Source of the DNA: Opitutaceae bacterium TAV5
GTDB lineage: Bacteria; Verrucomicrobiota; Verrucomicrobiia; Opitutales; Opitutaceae
Assembly (NCBI GenBank): GCA_000242935.3
Contig: CP007053.1
Span: forward strand, 1,922,001 to 1,986,000
Reading direction: 5' to 3'
DNA length: 64,000 nt
Part shown: positions 35,801-42,599 of the stretch, one piece after another
Layout: each line of letters opens with the position of its first letter
Numbering within the stretch: the stretch's first letter is position 1
Notes under the pieces: model-generated
Seen by the model: the letters and a program-made list of their open reading frames with translations, nothing else
Database searches by the model: none
What the model was told of the DNA's origin: nothing
Made by a program: the position numbers and the translations under genes

Positions 35801-38444
35801 AAACTGGACCGGCTCCATGCAGCCCAACGGCATCGGTGCCTCCGCCACCTTTGGCGACCTCGATACGGCTCTTAACGGCAAAACCATCAACGTGGACGCC
35901 GACATCAAACTCGGCAGCCTCGTCTTCAAAAACACCAAAAACGCCGCCTTCACCATCTCCGGCGCCCCCATCACCCTCGAACAAAACGCCACCGACGCCA
36001 ATGCCATCATCACCATGACTGGCAACAGCAACCCCACCATCGCCAGCAACATCAACCTCCAAAACGACCTCCTCGTCTCCCAACGCGGCACCGGCACTCT
36101 CACCCTCTCCGGCATCCTCTCCGGCGACCATTCCCTCACCCTCGACGGCACCGGCACCCTCTCCCTCATCGGAGTCAATACCTACACCGGCGGCACCCAC
36201 ATCCTCGGCGGCACCCTCCTCATCAATGCCGACAACACTCTCGGAGCCACCAGTGCCCCCCTCACCTTCGACGGAGGCACCCTCAAACTCGCCGCCACCT
36301 TCGACCTCGCCCCCACCCGCGCCATCACCCTCCATGCCAAAGGCGGCGTCATCGACACCAACGGCCACGCCACCCGTATCGCCCAAGCCATTACAGGCGA
36401 AGGTAACCTCACCAAGACCGGCGCCGGCACCCTCACCCTCGCCAATTCCTCCAGCAACTACGCCGGCGGCACCACCATCCAGCAAGGCACCCTCAAGCTC
36501 TCCCACGCCCAGGCCGCCGGCCCCGGCGCCATCGACATCGCCACCGCCGCCACCCTCGCCCTCGATTTCAACAACAACTCCATCACCAACACCCTCACCG
36601 GCAGCGGACACACCAACGTCCTCGGCCAGAACATCACCCTCGCCACCGACTCCACCACCTTTACCGGCACCTGGGACATCGCCGCCGGAGCCTCCGCCAC
36701 CGCGACGACCACCAACAACCTCGGTGCCGGCTCGCGCATCAACCTCGCCGCCCCCACCGCCACCCTCACCATCGCCCCCGCCACCACCGGCGCCTACACC
36801 CTCGTCAACGAACTCGACGGCAACGGCATCCTCGCCATCAACCTCGCCGCCACCACCGACACCTTCACCCTCGCCAATCCGCTCCCCGCCTCCAACTTCA
36901 CCGGCACTCTCCGCCTCGCCCGGTCAGCCTTCACCCTCGACGCCGGAGCCTCCACCCGCCTCGCCGCCGCCACCCTCGCCCTTGCCACTGGCAACACCAC
37001 CACCGTTGCCGCCGGCATCCAAACCACCGGCAACCTCACCTTCGACGGCGGCTCCCTCATTTACCCGCACACCACCGTCCCCTCGCAAACCGCCTCCGCC
37101 GGCATCATCTCCACCGGCACCCTCACCCTCGCCTCCGGCACCGTCCAGATCAACGCCCCCGATACAACCGCCACCACCCCCGCCATCCCCACCGACGCCA
37201 CCCTCCTTGAGCAGGACGACATCGTCAGCCTCGCCCTCGTCACCGCCACCATCGTCAACGGCTCCGCCAGCGCCCTCACCCTCGCCGACCTCGATGGCAA
37301 CGCCATCACTTCACCCCGTATCCAAGGCATCCATCAGGCAGGCGACCGCGTCGCCACCGGCACCTACGACTACTCCCTCGCCACCTCCAGCGGCGCCGGC
37401 ACCGGCCTCTACCTCAACTACGGCCTCGCTCAAGCCGACATCCTCACCGGCAAAACCCTCGCTCTCACCGAACGCACCGGAGCCACCGGCACCGCCGCTG
37501 CCATGAGCGCCCTCATCACCGGCGCCGGCAACCTCGACATCGCTGCACACAACACCGTCGCCCTCACCCGCCAGAACACCCACACCGGCGCCACCACCCT
37601 CAGCACCGGCATCCTCGCCGCCGGCACCACCGACATCATTGCCCAAAGCAGCCGCATCACCCTCGCCACCGGTACCACCTTCGACCTCCAAAATCATAAC
37701 CAAAACGTCAACAACCTCGCTGGCTCCGGCACCGTGAAACTCGGCACCGCCTCCCTGACCGCCGCCTACACCGAAGCCGCCACCTATTCCGGCGCCCTCA
37801 TCGGCGGCACCACCAGCCACTTCACCAAAACCGGCTCCGGCAAACTCACCCTCACCGGCGCCAGCGCCGACCTCCTCGGCGGCACCACCATCGCCGCCGG
37901 CGAACTCGCCCTCGCCTCCACCGCCATCCTCGGCGGCGCAAGCAGCACCATCACCGTCAACTCCGCCGCCACCTTTAGCGGCGCCGGCGCCGCCCTCGGC
38001 AGCGTCACCGTAAAGACCGGCGGCATCATCGCCCCCGGCAACTCCGTCACCGCCGTCCCCGGCATGCTCACTGTTGGCAACCTCGCCCTCGCCAGTGGCT
38101 CCATCATCGACTGGCAGCAAGGTGACCTGATCGAGATCAACCACCTCTTTGACGTATCCGCCATGGGAATACTCGTAAACCTCGATGGCTACGTCACCGG
38201 CACGACCGTCCGCATCGCCCACTTCGGCGACCTCCTCGGTGCCTCAACACTTGCCGACGCCAACGACTACTTCGGACTGAACTTCGCCCACAACGCCGCT
38301 TACCGCGACTACACCGGCCATTTCGAGTTCACGACCGACAAATACCTTATCTACACCTCCGGAATCGTCCCGGAACCAGCGACCGTCGCCGCCCTTCTCT
38401 CTGCCGCCTCCCTCGCCTTCGCCCTCTGGCGCCGTCGCCGTTGA
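29886..38444 (+). CDS. Giant autotransporter-type beta-strand repeat protein with PEP-CTERM anchor
   Basis: 2852 aa. A long signal-like N-terminus (hydrophobic around ASVLVFTLALFVSGQLCGS) is followed by four long modules, each opening with a W...NW signature: TWNGSANSNWDTVANWT (residue 46), TTWIGGTGTTTPYKKWF (553), TEWRGSADTGIPVDRLWS (1123) and SEWNHLGSGYNWGTAQNW (1958). Within them are autotransporter-associated beta-strand repeats such as KSGLGTLTLNNANATYTGGT (about 1662), KTGAGTLTLANSSSNYAGGT (about 2176) and KTGSGKLTLTGASADLLGGT (about 2648). A right-handed beta-helix is expected. No C-terminal beta-barrel is present; it ends VPEPATV, a hydrophobic helix and RRRR, the exosortase signal. 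Probably a surface adhesin or matrix protein. It is bracketed by decayed genes. Confidence 0.88.
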   Translation: MKATHTRKHFTVLLITSVTTSDWSAIASVLVFTLALFVSGQLCGSTWNGSANSNWDTVANWTATGDETLPPNLAGAIAIFNTSQAALGGKTITLESDITLGKLQLDGTTTETAFNFSGGKFIFDNVDTTAELLLSGSNRVTFNSAIELRSHLSLNTSTPTTTLTLASAITGNGYKITKAGSGTTIFTGANKTFSGGLDLFAGKLETTLASATNAQLVIGALDAARNYLGTGDIKVGNTGTQLEIKSAIGNYANQSVALNGSTVTLETGGQLRLSETDTRNKFTLNLNSGTLDGGTNATHGTLYLAGTDLVYNASGQGGTTIVNTPNLEFDTSVNTTAMSVLLNGSTLDGFGMVTKTGVNVLNFTDTLNSATFGSRDFFHEAGVINFGLVTLDITNGLTFSNLTPTTNVLQPTGLATFGKANQMRSTGNKLNALDGATGSLKLGGFNQTFGTITLGANSNLGLYLQPATPAATPINLTLGSVSTSTSGNERLSIYDWRGNPASYRLTGNATVTDNVTLSDLSSDLGKIWFRGFDPGAVRDADGTLRPVDFLHTTWIGGTGTTTPYKKWFDFANWSVDAPNHAGATVTLSGAAATTTTLENQTATIGHIITNTTSTFSISTGTLAFDSGVANTASTISGTGGVNIHTADLKNNLTINSGLAAVVTGVLKGNGDITIDSGGLHLGTANINTTGYRGTTTLNSGRLTIGNTTQVLGSFDNLLVINGGEVYGGTNASNVRTLSNQVDFAGDFTASYIKFAYAGDVSWTGTRTITGEGTVVFDEPLRLTGDGALVVSGGSNNGDFHFNNNNNDFTGGLTLLPRKNYATGSAYVSLRGDMTLGADVQDQNYLGSGSIHAYAALNIATNNHATTLRGAVILDNAVTSAAGGAKMTFTGGGKVTLDSTATLTRVGNSTSALITDGDLAINGATLVGTPGLTFNPGTNATSTITSTVGITGVGAIIKNNAGSTILDTPISATSLTLNGGAFVLNRHTSILGAPGATLAAGTLYSVGGSEDAPIDNRFGLLTLTGNASIYLENHSSISFTNVTNGSWSTGKGYSLTLQNNTGQWSTAAHPELSDTYVRFGDITYFNAAKLAEISFTGYEAGAELVKQAGTGYWFLAPTGSALTEWRGSADTGIPVDRLWSTASNWVGDIAPNRAGIVAAIRDLDGLLNNNQIIVDQDVTIGKLRIESNGAQAFSITSNNNATITFDNHGDGAQLTVTGDNSSTLAANLILQADDTLALHHIGKKILTLSGKITGDGGIVSDYAGPASDTQLETGIIRFAGNTGASTYTGGFWFTGAVGEDTSLARKARKIIIATDGSIFGQGAHTGDPATSTQALHIGNSTGGGSGWYHIEAEGAPRTVNASVRFDGNLFITPGNALTFQSTESSYITAGLKKLDGNGSILHLRTPIAGPGGFQLGGTNQTVNFYNTNTFTGGIYFKQSYSPTLGIGADNALGTGTITFDAINLGNAPRLSALDGPRILSNQFIFNSTTVSPTGDSSINSTVRFTGNLTLNHAGRSQFLVTPGINVVGTTDLVTITAGHTFEGIGGFIKNGDGTLRLLGAHEYQGTTELLAGTLQVGHNNALSTGPLSFTGSGTLASFGGARTLANKINFLNATIGLDGTAGLLTLNPGVANGDTALTRQHTFNVAGDVAFGQNLKLTGTGGLTKSGLGTLTLNNANATYTGGTTIADGLLRIAATGDVTLGRAAAGQNHLGTGAVSVRNTTNLTPSTLEIVTSNGANVRIGGNLSIIGYNASALSSLNITNAPGAVSGSNIKTCLDANQTISGNSFGYLRTPGQLIKTGVGTTTTISDVNIVTPELIIQSGTLSLGGANLASGIQKFTLGNGTLQTNGTNQTFATAGTFNLAGDGTIDMGGSSLLTFNTVGTWATDGSLSIDNWAGTLLYGGGSSQLRFTTDVTGLFTNAMLSSIIFGGTDISYAPGARIVKNATGYYELIPLGASSEWNHLGSGYNWGTAQNWTGSMQPNGIGASATFGDLDTALNGKTINVDADIKLGSLVFKNTKNAAFTISGAPITLEQNATDANAIITMTGNSNPTIASNINLQNDLLVSQRGTGTLTLSGILSGDHSLTLDGTGTLSLIGVNTYTGGTHILGGTLLINADNTLGATSAPLTFDGGTLKLAATFDLAPTRAITLHAKGGVIDTNGHATRIAQAITGEGNLTKTGAGTLTLANSSSNYAGGTTIQQGTLKLSHAQAAGPGAIDIATAATLALDFNNNSITNTLTGSGHTNVLGQNITLATDSTTFTGTWDIAAGASATATTTNNLGAGSRINLAAPTATLTIAPATTGAYTLVNELDGNGILAINLAATTDTFTLANPLPASNFTGTLRLARSAFTLDAGASTRLAAATLALATGNTTTVAAGIQTTGNLTFDGGSLIYPHTTVPSQTASAGIISTGTLTLASGTVQINAPDTTATTPAIPTDATLLEQDDIVSLALVTATIVNGSASALTLADLDGNAITSPRIQGIHQAGDRVATGTYDYSLATSSGAGTGLYLNYGLAQADILTGKTLALTERTGATGTAAAMSALITGAGNLDIAAHNTVALTRQNTHTGATTLSTGILAAGTTDIIAQSSRITLATGTTFDLQNHNQNVNNLAGSGTVKLGTASLTAAYTEAATYSGALIGGTTSHFTKTGSGKLTLTGASADLLGGTTIAAGELALASTAILGGASSTITVNSAATFSGAGAALGSVTVKTGGIIAPGNSVTAVPGMLTVGNLALASGSIIDWQQGDLIEINHLFDVSAMGILVNLDGYVTGTTVRIAHFGDLLGASTLADANDYFGLNFAHNAAYRDYTGHFEFTTDKYLIYTSGIVPEPATVAALLSAASLAFALWRRRR

Positions 38445-38648
38445 TACCAACGTTTCCTTGGACCCGGACGATTGAATAAGTCGATTATAAAACTCTCCAG
38501 GACCTCCCCTTCTTTAGATCATTTTATGTAGCTCTGTAGCCGCAGGAGCTTCACTTGCGCAGCCCGCCCATGCAGTTCGTAGCATTGACCGACTGATGCT
38601 GGCATCCCAAGCGTCTTGTTTAGCGACGAGGAGAACGGGGGCCTGTAA

Positions 38649-38810
38649 GAACTCCTCGAAGCCACCGTGTTCGACGGCGAATCAAACCGGAACACCTACG
38701 CCTGGTTCATCAGGCTGCGCGACGGTCGCATCGTCGAGATCACCGCTTTCCTTGACTCCATCGCCTTCGACAAATTCTGGCGACGCGTGCAGCCTCGGAA
38801 GCCTCCTTAA
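38649..38810 (+). pseudogene. C-terminal relic of a SnoaL/NTF2-like protein
   Basis: The reading frame gives ELLEATVFDGESNRNTYAWF, then IRLRDGRIVEITAFLDSIAF and DKFWRRVQPRKPP before a stop. This is the closing beta-sheet and helix of a SnoaL-like (NTF2 superfamily) protein. The same frame upstream reads SVLFSDEENGGL but is broken by TAA at 38646, and no start is near. A truncated, dead copy. Confidence 0.65.
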
Positions 38811-39358
38811 CACCTGAACGCATCCGGCATCCTCTCTCTCCCTGTCTCACTCGACGGCGCACCCAAGTCCGACTCCCGCCTTCCCGGCCGGATGATGTTG
38901 AATTACCGGACCGTCGCGTGAGGGCTCCCGTCGCTTCACATGCGACCAACACAGTAACCAGCCAAAAGGAACTCCTGCGATCCCCTGCGTGTCACCCGAG
39001 TCTGCACGCTCGATTCCGAGTGGTGCAACCGCGTCGGGTTCCTTGCCCGCAAGTGGCGGCGCGAACTGGACTATCGCTTGCGCAAAATGCTCTGGGCGTT
39101 TACCGACAACCGCATCGCTGTGCGAATGGCACGACGGTTGCGGACAGTGGTTCCGCAGCCGGTCTCTCAAACCGGGCCAACCCCGTCGGTCGCCGGGCCT
39201 GTGGTCGAGCGAGATGACCGAGGCTTCGTCTGGCCGCCCCAGCCGGTGTCCGACCTCATAAATCAGGCGCATGCAGTCCCGCATCGCCTGATGGCTCATC
39301 CCGCCGGGCAACCCGAGGATTTTCGACGTGACCGTTTATTCCCGCGTCCGGTTGTCAC
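38811..39358. other. Gene-poor tract holding a DUF1348 relic
   Basis: About 550 bases between the SnoaL relic and the receiver gene. Apart from the DUF1348-like relic at 38990-39165, one minus-strand frame (around 39311) reads [20 protein letters not shown], which I could not place. Nothing intact is supported. Confidence 0.4.
38990..39165 (+). pseudogene. Frameshifted DUF1348 (NTF2-like) relic
   Basis: One frame gives [20 protein letters not shown], then [20 protein letters not shown] and AVR. The continuation, [13 protein letters not shown], is in another frame, so there is a frameshift near 39122. The order matches the DUF1348 family (KWxRELDYRLxKELWAF, NRIAVRFxYEWHDxxGxWFRS), with part of the N-terminal region missing. 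Confidence 0.65.
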
Positions 39359-39784
39359 TCACCGGCGAACCGCCTCCCGGACGGCAGTTTTCAGGTCGAT
39401 GTGGTTTTCGGGAGTGAGCACGAGGAAAGGCACGTCGAACTTTTCGTAACGCTGCCGCTCGATACCACTGATCTCCTCGACACCGACGGCCAGAATCGTG
39501 CCGGCGTAACCGGCTTCCCTCAGCGCGCGGACCACCCGCAGGCCGGAGCCTTCCGCTGTCTGGTGATGATCCACGATGATCACTCCGAACGGCGGCTCTC
39601 CGGTCTTCCCGACAAGGGCCACCGCCTGCGCCGCATCATCGGCATAACTCCACTCGCACTCCACGTCCTGCATCAGGTACCCCACCGTCTTGCGCGCGAG
39701 CCAGTGCGACTCCACATACAACAGGCGCAGCGGCGGGGTTCCCCGTCCGGCAGCGACGACATTTCTTTCGATCGGTTTCTTCAT
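39359..39784 (-). CDS. Atypical single-domain response regulator receiver
   Basis: 141 aa. A CheY-like fold is visible: [20 protein letters not shown] (acidic pocket Glu only), [18 protein letters not shown] with the phosphoacceptor Asp at residue 72, and [20 protein letters not shown]. The conserved Lys on strand 5 is not found where KP would be expected ([12 protein letters not shown]), so phosphorylation chemistry may be weakened or the domain may act as a pseudo-receiver. There is no output domain. It starts in the stop codon of the upstream gene (TGATG overlap), so both are co-translated, and it lies downstream of the secretion locus. Confidence 0.75.
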   Translation of the reverse strand: MKKPIERNVVAAGRGTPPLRLLYVESHWLARKTVGYLMQDVECEWSYADDAAQAVALVGKTGEPPFGVIIVDHHQTAEGSGLRVVRALREAGYAGTILAVGVEEISGIERQRYEKFDVPFLVLTPENHIDLKTAVREAVRR

Positions 39785-40503
39785 CAGGCAGTCTTTCGGG
39801 ATTCGGTAAAATCACCACCGGGGACAGTCGCCTCCGCCCCCGCTTCCCCGAAGCCGTCGGCCCGTCCGCCGTCCAGCTCCCGCAGCCGGATGAGAAAATT
39901 CCGGATACCTCTTCCGAAGTCCGTCATCCGGTACTCGCTCGGCCGGTCGCGGACAAAACGGCTGCGCACGAGCAGGCCGCGTGTTTTCAGAAACCGCAGC
40001 ATCAGCCCGGCCTCCTGCCGGGCCGCCGCTGCCGGCATCCCGTCCAGCAGATCGTTCGCCGCAAACCCTCCGGCCGGCGGCAAACGTTCCAGCCAGGCGG
40101 CCATTCCCCGCTCGCGCAGCACCCGCCGCACGGTCACCGCCGACACACCGGCTTTCGTTCGTGTCCGCAGCACCTGCACCGGATGCGTTTCGAGCGTCTC
40201 CGCCAGCCGGTCCAGCCAGTCCAGGTCGTCCACCAGCCCCAGCAGCTCCTGACCCCGGAGGCTCAGGCCATGCCGGATTTTCCCGCGGGCCGCGGCCGTC
40301 CTCTTGACGACGCCCTCGGCCAGCAGCACGTCGAGAAGCGGGCCGGCCACCTTCCCCGGCCTGCGCCGCTCCGGAGCCTCGCCCAGCCGGCGAAACTGCG
40401 CCAGGTACACCGGCTTGCGCAGCACCACGTCGAGCGCGCGCCGCAGGCTGCCCGACGGAACGGGACCGGCAGCGATGGCGGAAATGGTTGCAGACGGTTT
40501 CAA
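39784..40503 (-). CDS. Winged-helix-like regulator of unknown type
   Basis: 239 aa from a TTG (MKPSATISAIAAG); no ATG is near. The protein is Arg/Leu/Ala-rich and helical, with GVVKRTAAARGKIRHGLSLR and a closing FVRDRPSEYRMTDFGRGIRN, which looks like the wing and last helix of MarR/HxlR-type winged-helix proteins. No firm family. Ten G on the + strand (40511-40520) sit just 5' of the TTG; one base fewer there would join this frame to a GTG start at 40549. It is translationally coupled to the receiver gene downstream and follows the tpsB gene by about 100 bases. Confidence 0.6.
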   Translation of the reverse strand: MKPSATISAIAAGPVPSGSLRRALDVVLRKPVYLAQFRRLGEAPERRRPGKVAGPLLDVLLAEGVVKRTAAARGKIRHGLSLRGQELLGLVDDLDWLDRLAETLETHPVQVLRTRTKAGVSAVTVRRVLRERGMAAWLERLPPAGGFAANDLLDGMPAAAARQEAGLMLRFLKTRGLLVRSRFVRDRPSEYRMTDFGRGIRNFLIRLRELDGGRADGFGEAGAEATVPGGDFTESRKTA

Positions 40504-40510
40504 GAGCGTC

Positions 40511-40520
40511 GGGGGGGGGG
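40511..40520. repeat. Homopolymer tract G10 at the start of the regulator gene
   Basis: Ten consecutive G on the + strand (C on the coding strand). In the coding strand the frame from GTG at 40549 runs through this tract in another phase; a loss of one base would create a continuous frame into the regulator gene. G9 tracts also lie at 23740-23748 and 24611-24619. Confidence 0.7.
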
Positions 40521-40560
40521 AGGGCCTGCGAGCGGGATGGCGGCGTCACTTATTTTCACT

Positions 40561-40593
40561 GATGTTACGCATCAGCGTAGGGGCGCGTAACAT
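40561..40593. promoter_or_regulatory. Perfect 10-bp dyad between tpsB and the regulator gene
   Basis: GATGTTACGC (40561-40570) and GCGTAACATC (40584-40593) are exact complements with a 13-base spacer. On the + strand it is followed by CATTTTTT, giving a terminator shape in that direction; on the coding (minus) strand no U-run follows. It could therefore be an operator for the two regulators or an antisense terminator. Confidence 0.5.
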
Positions 40594-40601
40594 CCATTTT
40601 T

Positions 40602-42425
40602 TCAGAAGCTGAGCGAGGCGCGGAAGTGGAAGGTGGCGTCGCCTTTTTCGGTGACGGCGGCGTCCTTCATCGCAAAGCCGACCGCCGCTCCGAGAGAGAA
40701 GTGTTTTCCGGCCCGGTAATCGACGCCGCCGCCGACACTGAACAGCTTGATGTCGTCCTGCCCGGTGTCCTTCTGTTCGCCCCAGCCGTAGTCGACGAAC
40801 AGATACGGTGAAACACTGTCCTTCCACGCGGAGATCAGGCTGACGGAGGGCAGGCGCAGTTCGTTGCGCAGCGAGAAGCCGGTGTCCACCGCGCCGTCGT
40901 CGAGCGTGTAGCCGCGCACGGCGTAATAACCGCCGAGCGCGATCTGCTCGGTATCCGGCAACGGATCACCCGCGAGCACGCCGCTGAACTGGATCACCCA
41001 GTTGACCCCGCCGGGCAGGGTCGTCACCCGGGAGGCGTCGAGCGCCGCATACAGGTAGGTCGCGTTGTCCACCCGGCCGCCGGTGTAGGTGGCAAAATCC
41101 TCGTCGTCGTTGTTGCCAAGCACGCCGCCGGGGCTGCCTTTCAGCCGCAGGTCAAACGTCGTGGCCCCGTGCCGGTCGCGCAGTTCGTGCGCCCAGCCGA
41201 GCACGATCTGGAATACATCCACGTCGGATTTTCCGTCGATGGGCAGCCCGGCGAACTCGATGTGCGAGTCGCGCGTGCTGTGCTTGTATTCAGCGCCAAA
41301 CGTCAGGTCGCCGAGGTAGTGGCCGGGAAACAGATTGGAGAGGGCCGTGCGGTAGAGCACGGGGATTTCCCAGGTGTCGCTCTCGGTGTGCGTCTGGAAG
41401 AGGCCGCCAAGCTGCGAACTGTCGGTGGTCTGGGCGACGAAGTTGGGGGCGATCTCGATCGCCTGGCGCGGGAGCGTCGGGATCGTGATCCGTCCCGAAT
41501 GGCTCAGGTAGCGCGGGCGGTCGTCGCCGAGCGAGATGCCCGACGGATGCTTCCAGAAGTCGTTGCTGCCGGTGAACTGGTACGAGACCAGCGTGTTGTT
41601 GAGCGGGCGGAGCACGCCGGCCGCGCCGACGTAGTAGCGATCCTTGCCGGTCGAGGAGGTGCCGGTGTTCGAATAACCCCCGAAAATCTGCCAGGGTTTT
41701 TGTTCGCTGACGGTGAGCTGGAGATTGCTCGTGCCGAGTTCGTCACCGGCGGCGAAGATGCCCTGCACCTGCCGGTACGGGTTGCGGTTGAGCCAGTCGA
41801 GGTCCTCTTCCAGGCGGCGGGCGTTGATCCGGTCGCCGCCGGTCACGCGCAGGTCGCGGGTGAGTTTTTCATTGGTCGCGTCGGCAGCACCTCCGGCTTC
41901 CCTGACATCGACCTTGCCGAGGCGGAACTCGACGACGCGAAGCTGGAACGTGCCGCCGGTGGCGTCGTGCGGCGGGAGCGTGATCGACACGAACGGGTAT
42001 CCGGAGTCGCGGTACACCTTCGCGACGGCGGCCTGCGCGTCGCTGATGAGTTTGCGCGAAAGCGGCTTTCCCAGAAAAGGCGCGAGCGCGATGTGCAGGT
42101 CGGCTTCGGATATGCCGGCGATGGTCCCGACGGTGATGCCGGAGGGCGGTTGCGGATCGGGGCTCTCGTCCGGGCCGAGCAGCCGGATGCCGGTGACGCT
42201 GGCGCCGAGCGGCGTGGTGTCATTCGAGCCGGCAAGCTGGTCCTGCTGGTCGAGCCGGATCGCCGGTTCGGTGCTGCGCGGCGGGACCGGCGGCTCGTTG
42301 CGCTCGATGGGCGTGCGCGTCGGCGCGAGCTGGGCGTGGACCGGCGCGGCGCCGGCACCGAGCGCGGCCAGGGCGGCGGCGAAGAGCGCGAGCGTTTTTG
42401 TGGAAATACGTGTTTCGGTTGTCAT
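40602..42425 (-). CDS. FhaC/ShlB-type two-partner secretion transporter (TpsB)
   Basis: 607 aa from the ATG giving MTTETRISTKTLALFAAALA, a signal peptide; the upstream frame is hairpin repeat DNA. TpsB proteins are Omp85-superfamily outer-membrane barrels that export TpsA exoproteins. The POTRA region includes LISDAQAAVAKVYRDSGYPF, VVEFRLGKVDVREAGGAADA and RRLEEDLDWLNRNPYRQVQG (residues about 80-230), followed by a 16-strand barrel. The hallmark of the L6 loop, IALGGYYAVRGYTLDDG (VRGY/F), is clear. The C-terminus ends with an aromatic strand, FHFRASLSF. It is the last of three collinear secretion genes, 174 bases after tpsA2 across a hairpin array. Presumably it serves both TpsA proteins. Confidence 0.92.
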   Translation of the reverse strand: MTTETRISTKTLALFAAALAALGAGAAPVHAQLAPTRTPIERNEPPVPPRSTEPAIRLDQQDQLAGSNDTTPLGASVTGIRLLGPDESPDPQPPSGITVGTIAGISEADLHIALAPFLGKPLSRKLISDAQAAVAKVYRDSGYPFVSITLPPHDATGGTFQLRVVEFRLGKVDVREAGGAADATNEKLTRDLRVTGGDRINARRLEEDLDWLNRNPYRQVQGIFAAGDELGTSNLQLTVSEQKPWQIFGGYSNTGTSSTGKDRYYVGAAGVLRPLNNTLVSYQFTGSNDFWKHPSGISLGDDRPRYLSHSGRITIPTLPRQAIEIAPNFVAQTTDSSQLGGLFQTHTESDTWEIPVLYRTALSNLFPGHYLGDLTFGAEYKHSTRDSHIEFAGLPIDGKSDVDVFQIVLGWAHELRDRHGATTFDLRLKGSPGGVLGNNDDEDFATYTGGRVDNATYLYAALDASRVTTLPGGVNWVIQFSGVLAGDPLPDTEQIALGGYYAVRGYTLDDGAVDTGFSLRNELRLPSVSLISAWKDSVSPYLFVDYGWGEQKDTGQDDIKLFSVGGGVDYRAGKHFSLGAAVGFAMKDAAVTEKGDATFHFRASLSF

Positions 42426-42515
42426 GGTGGGATGGGCGGTTTGCGGTTGTCGGAAAAAAGGTGGCAGGGTGTTTTGTCTGTTCCCGACCCTGCCGGGCGG
42501 GGGGGACCGGGGAAC

Positions 42516-42594
42516 ACGGGCTGGAAGCCCGTGCCACGCCGGAATCATGGGCAGGATGCCCATGCCACGTTGCGGGCGGGACGCCCGCGCCACT
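42516..42594. repeat. Array of three GC-rich hairpins between tpsA2 and tpsB
   Basis: Three units of about 24 bp, spaced about 30 and 25 bp, end in GTGCCACGC, ATGCCACG and GCGCCACT (42516-42539, 42546-42569, 42571-42594). Each has a short self-complementary stem (GGGCT/AGCCC, GGGCA/TGCCC, GCGGGC/GCCCGC). They are the same family D as the clusters at 7118 and 9735. In the minus-strand mRNA they would fold between tpsA2 and tpsB. Confidence 0.75.
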
Positions 42595-42599
42595 TGATG

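Noticed and set aside
38436-38475. Fourth copy of the family A tail after the giant gene (GATACCAACGT)
   Set aside because: Only about 11 bases match the tail in reverse; no ACACAAAG inverted repeat follows.
28700-39350. Second attachment site repeating the tRNA-Ser 3' end
   Set aside because: Scanned by eye for the T-arm and acceptor sequence downstream; no convincing repeat of useful length was seen.
42516-42594. tpsB start further upstream, giving a 663-aa protein
   Set aside because: The extra 56 residues are translated hairpin repeats; the ATG at 42425 directly gives a good signal peptide.
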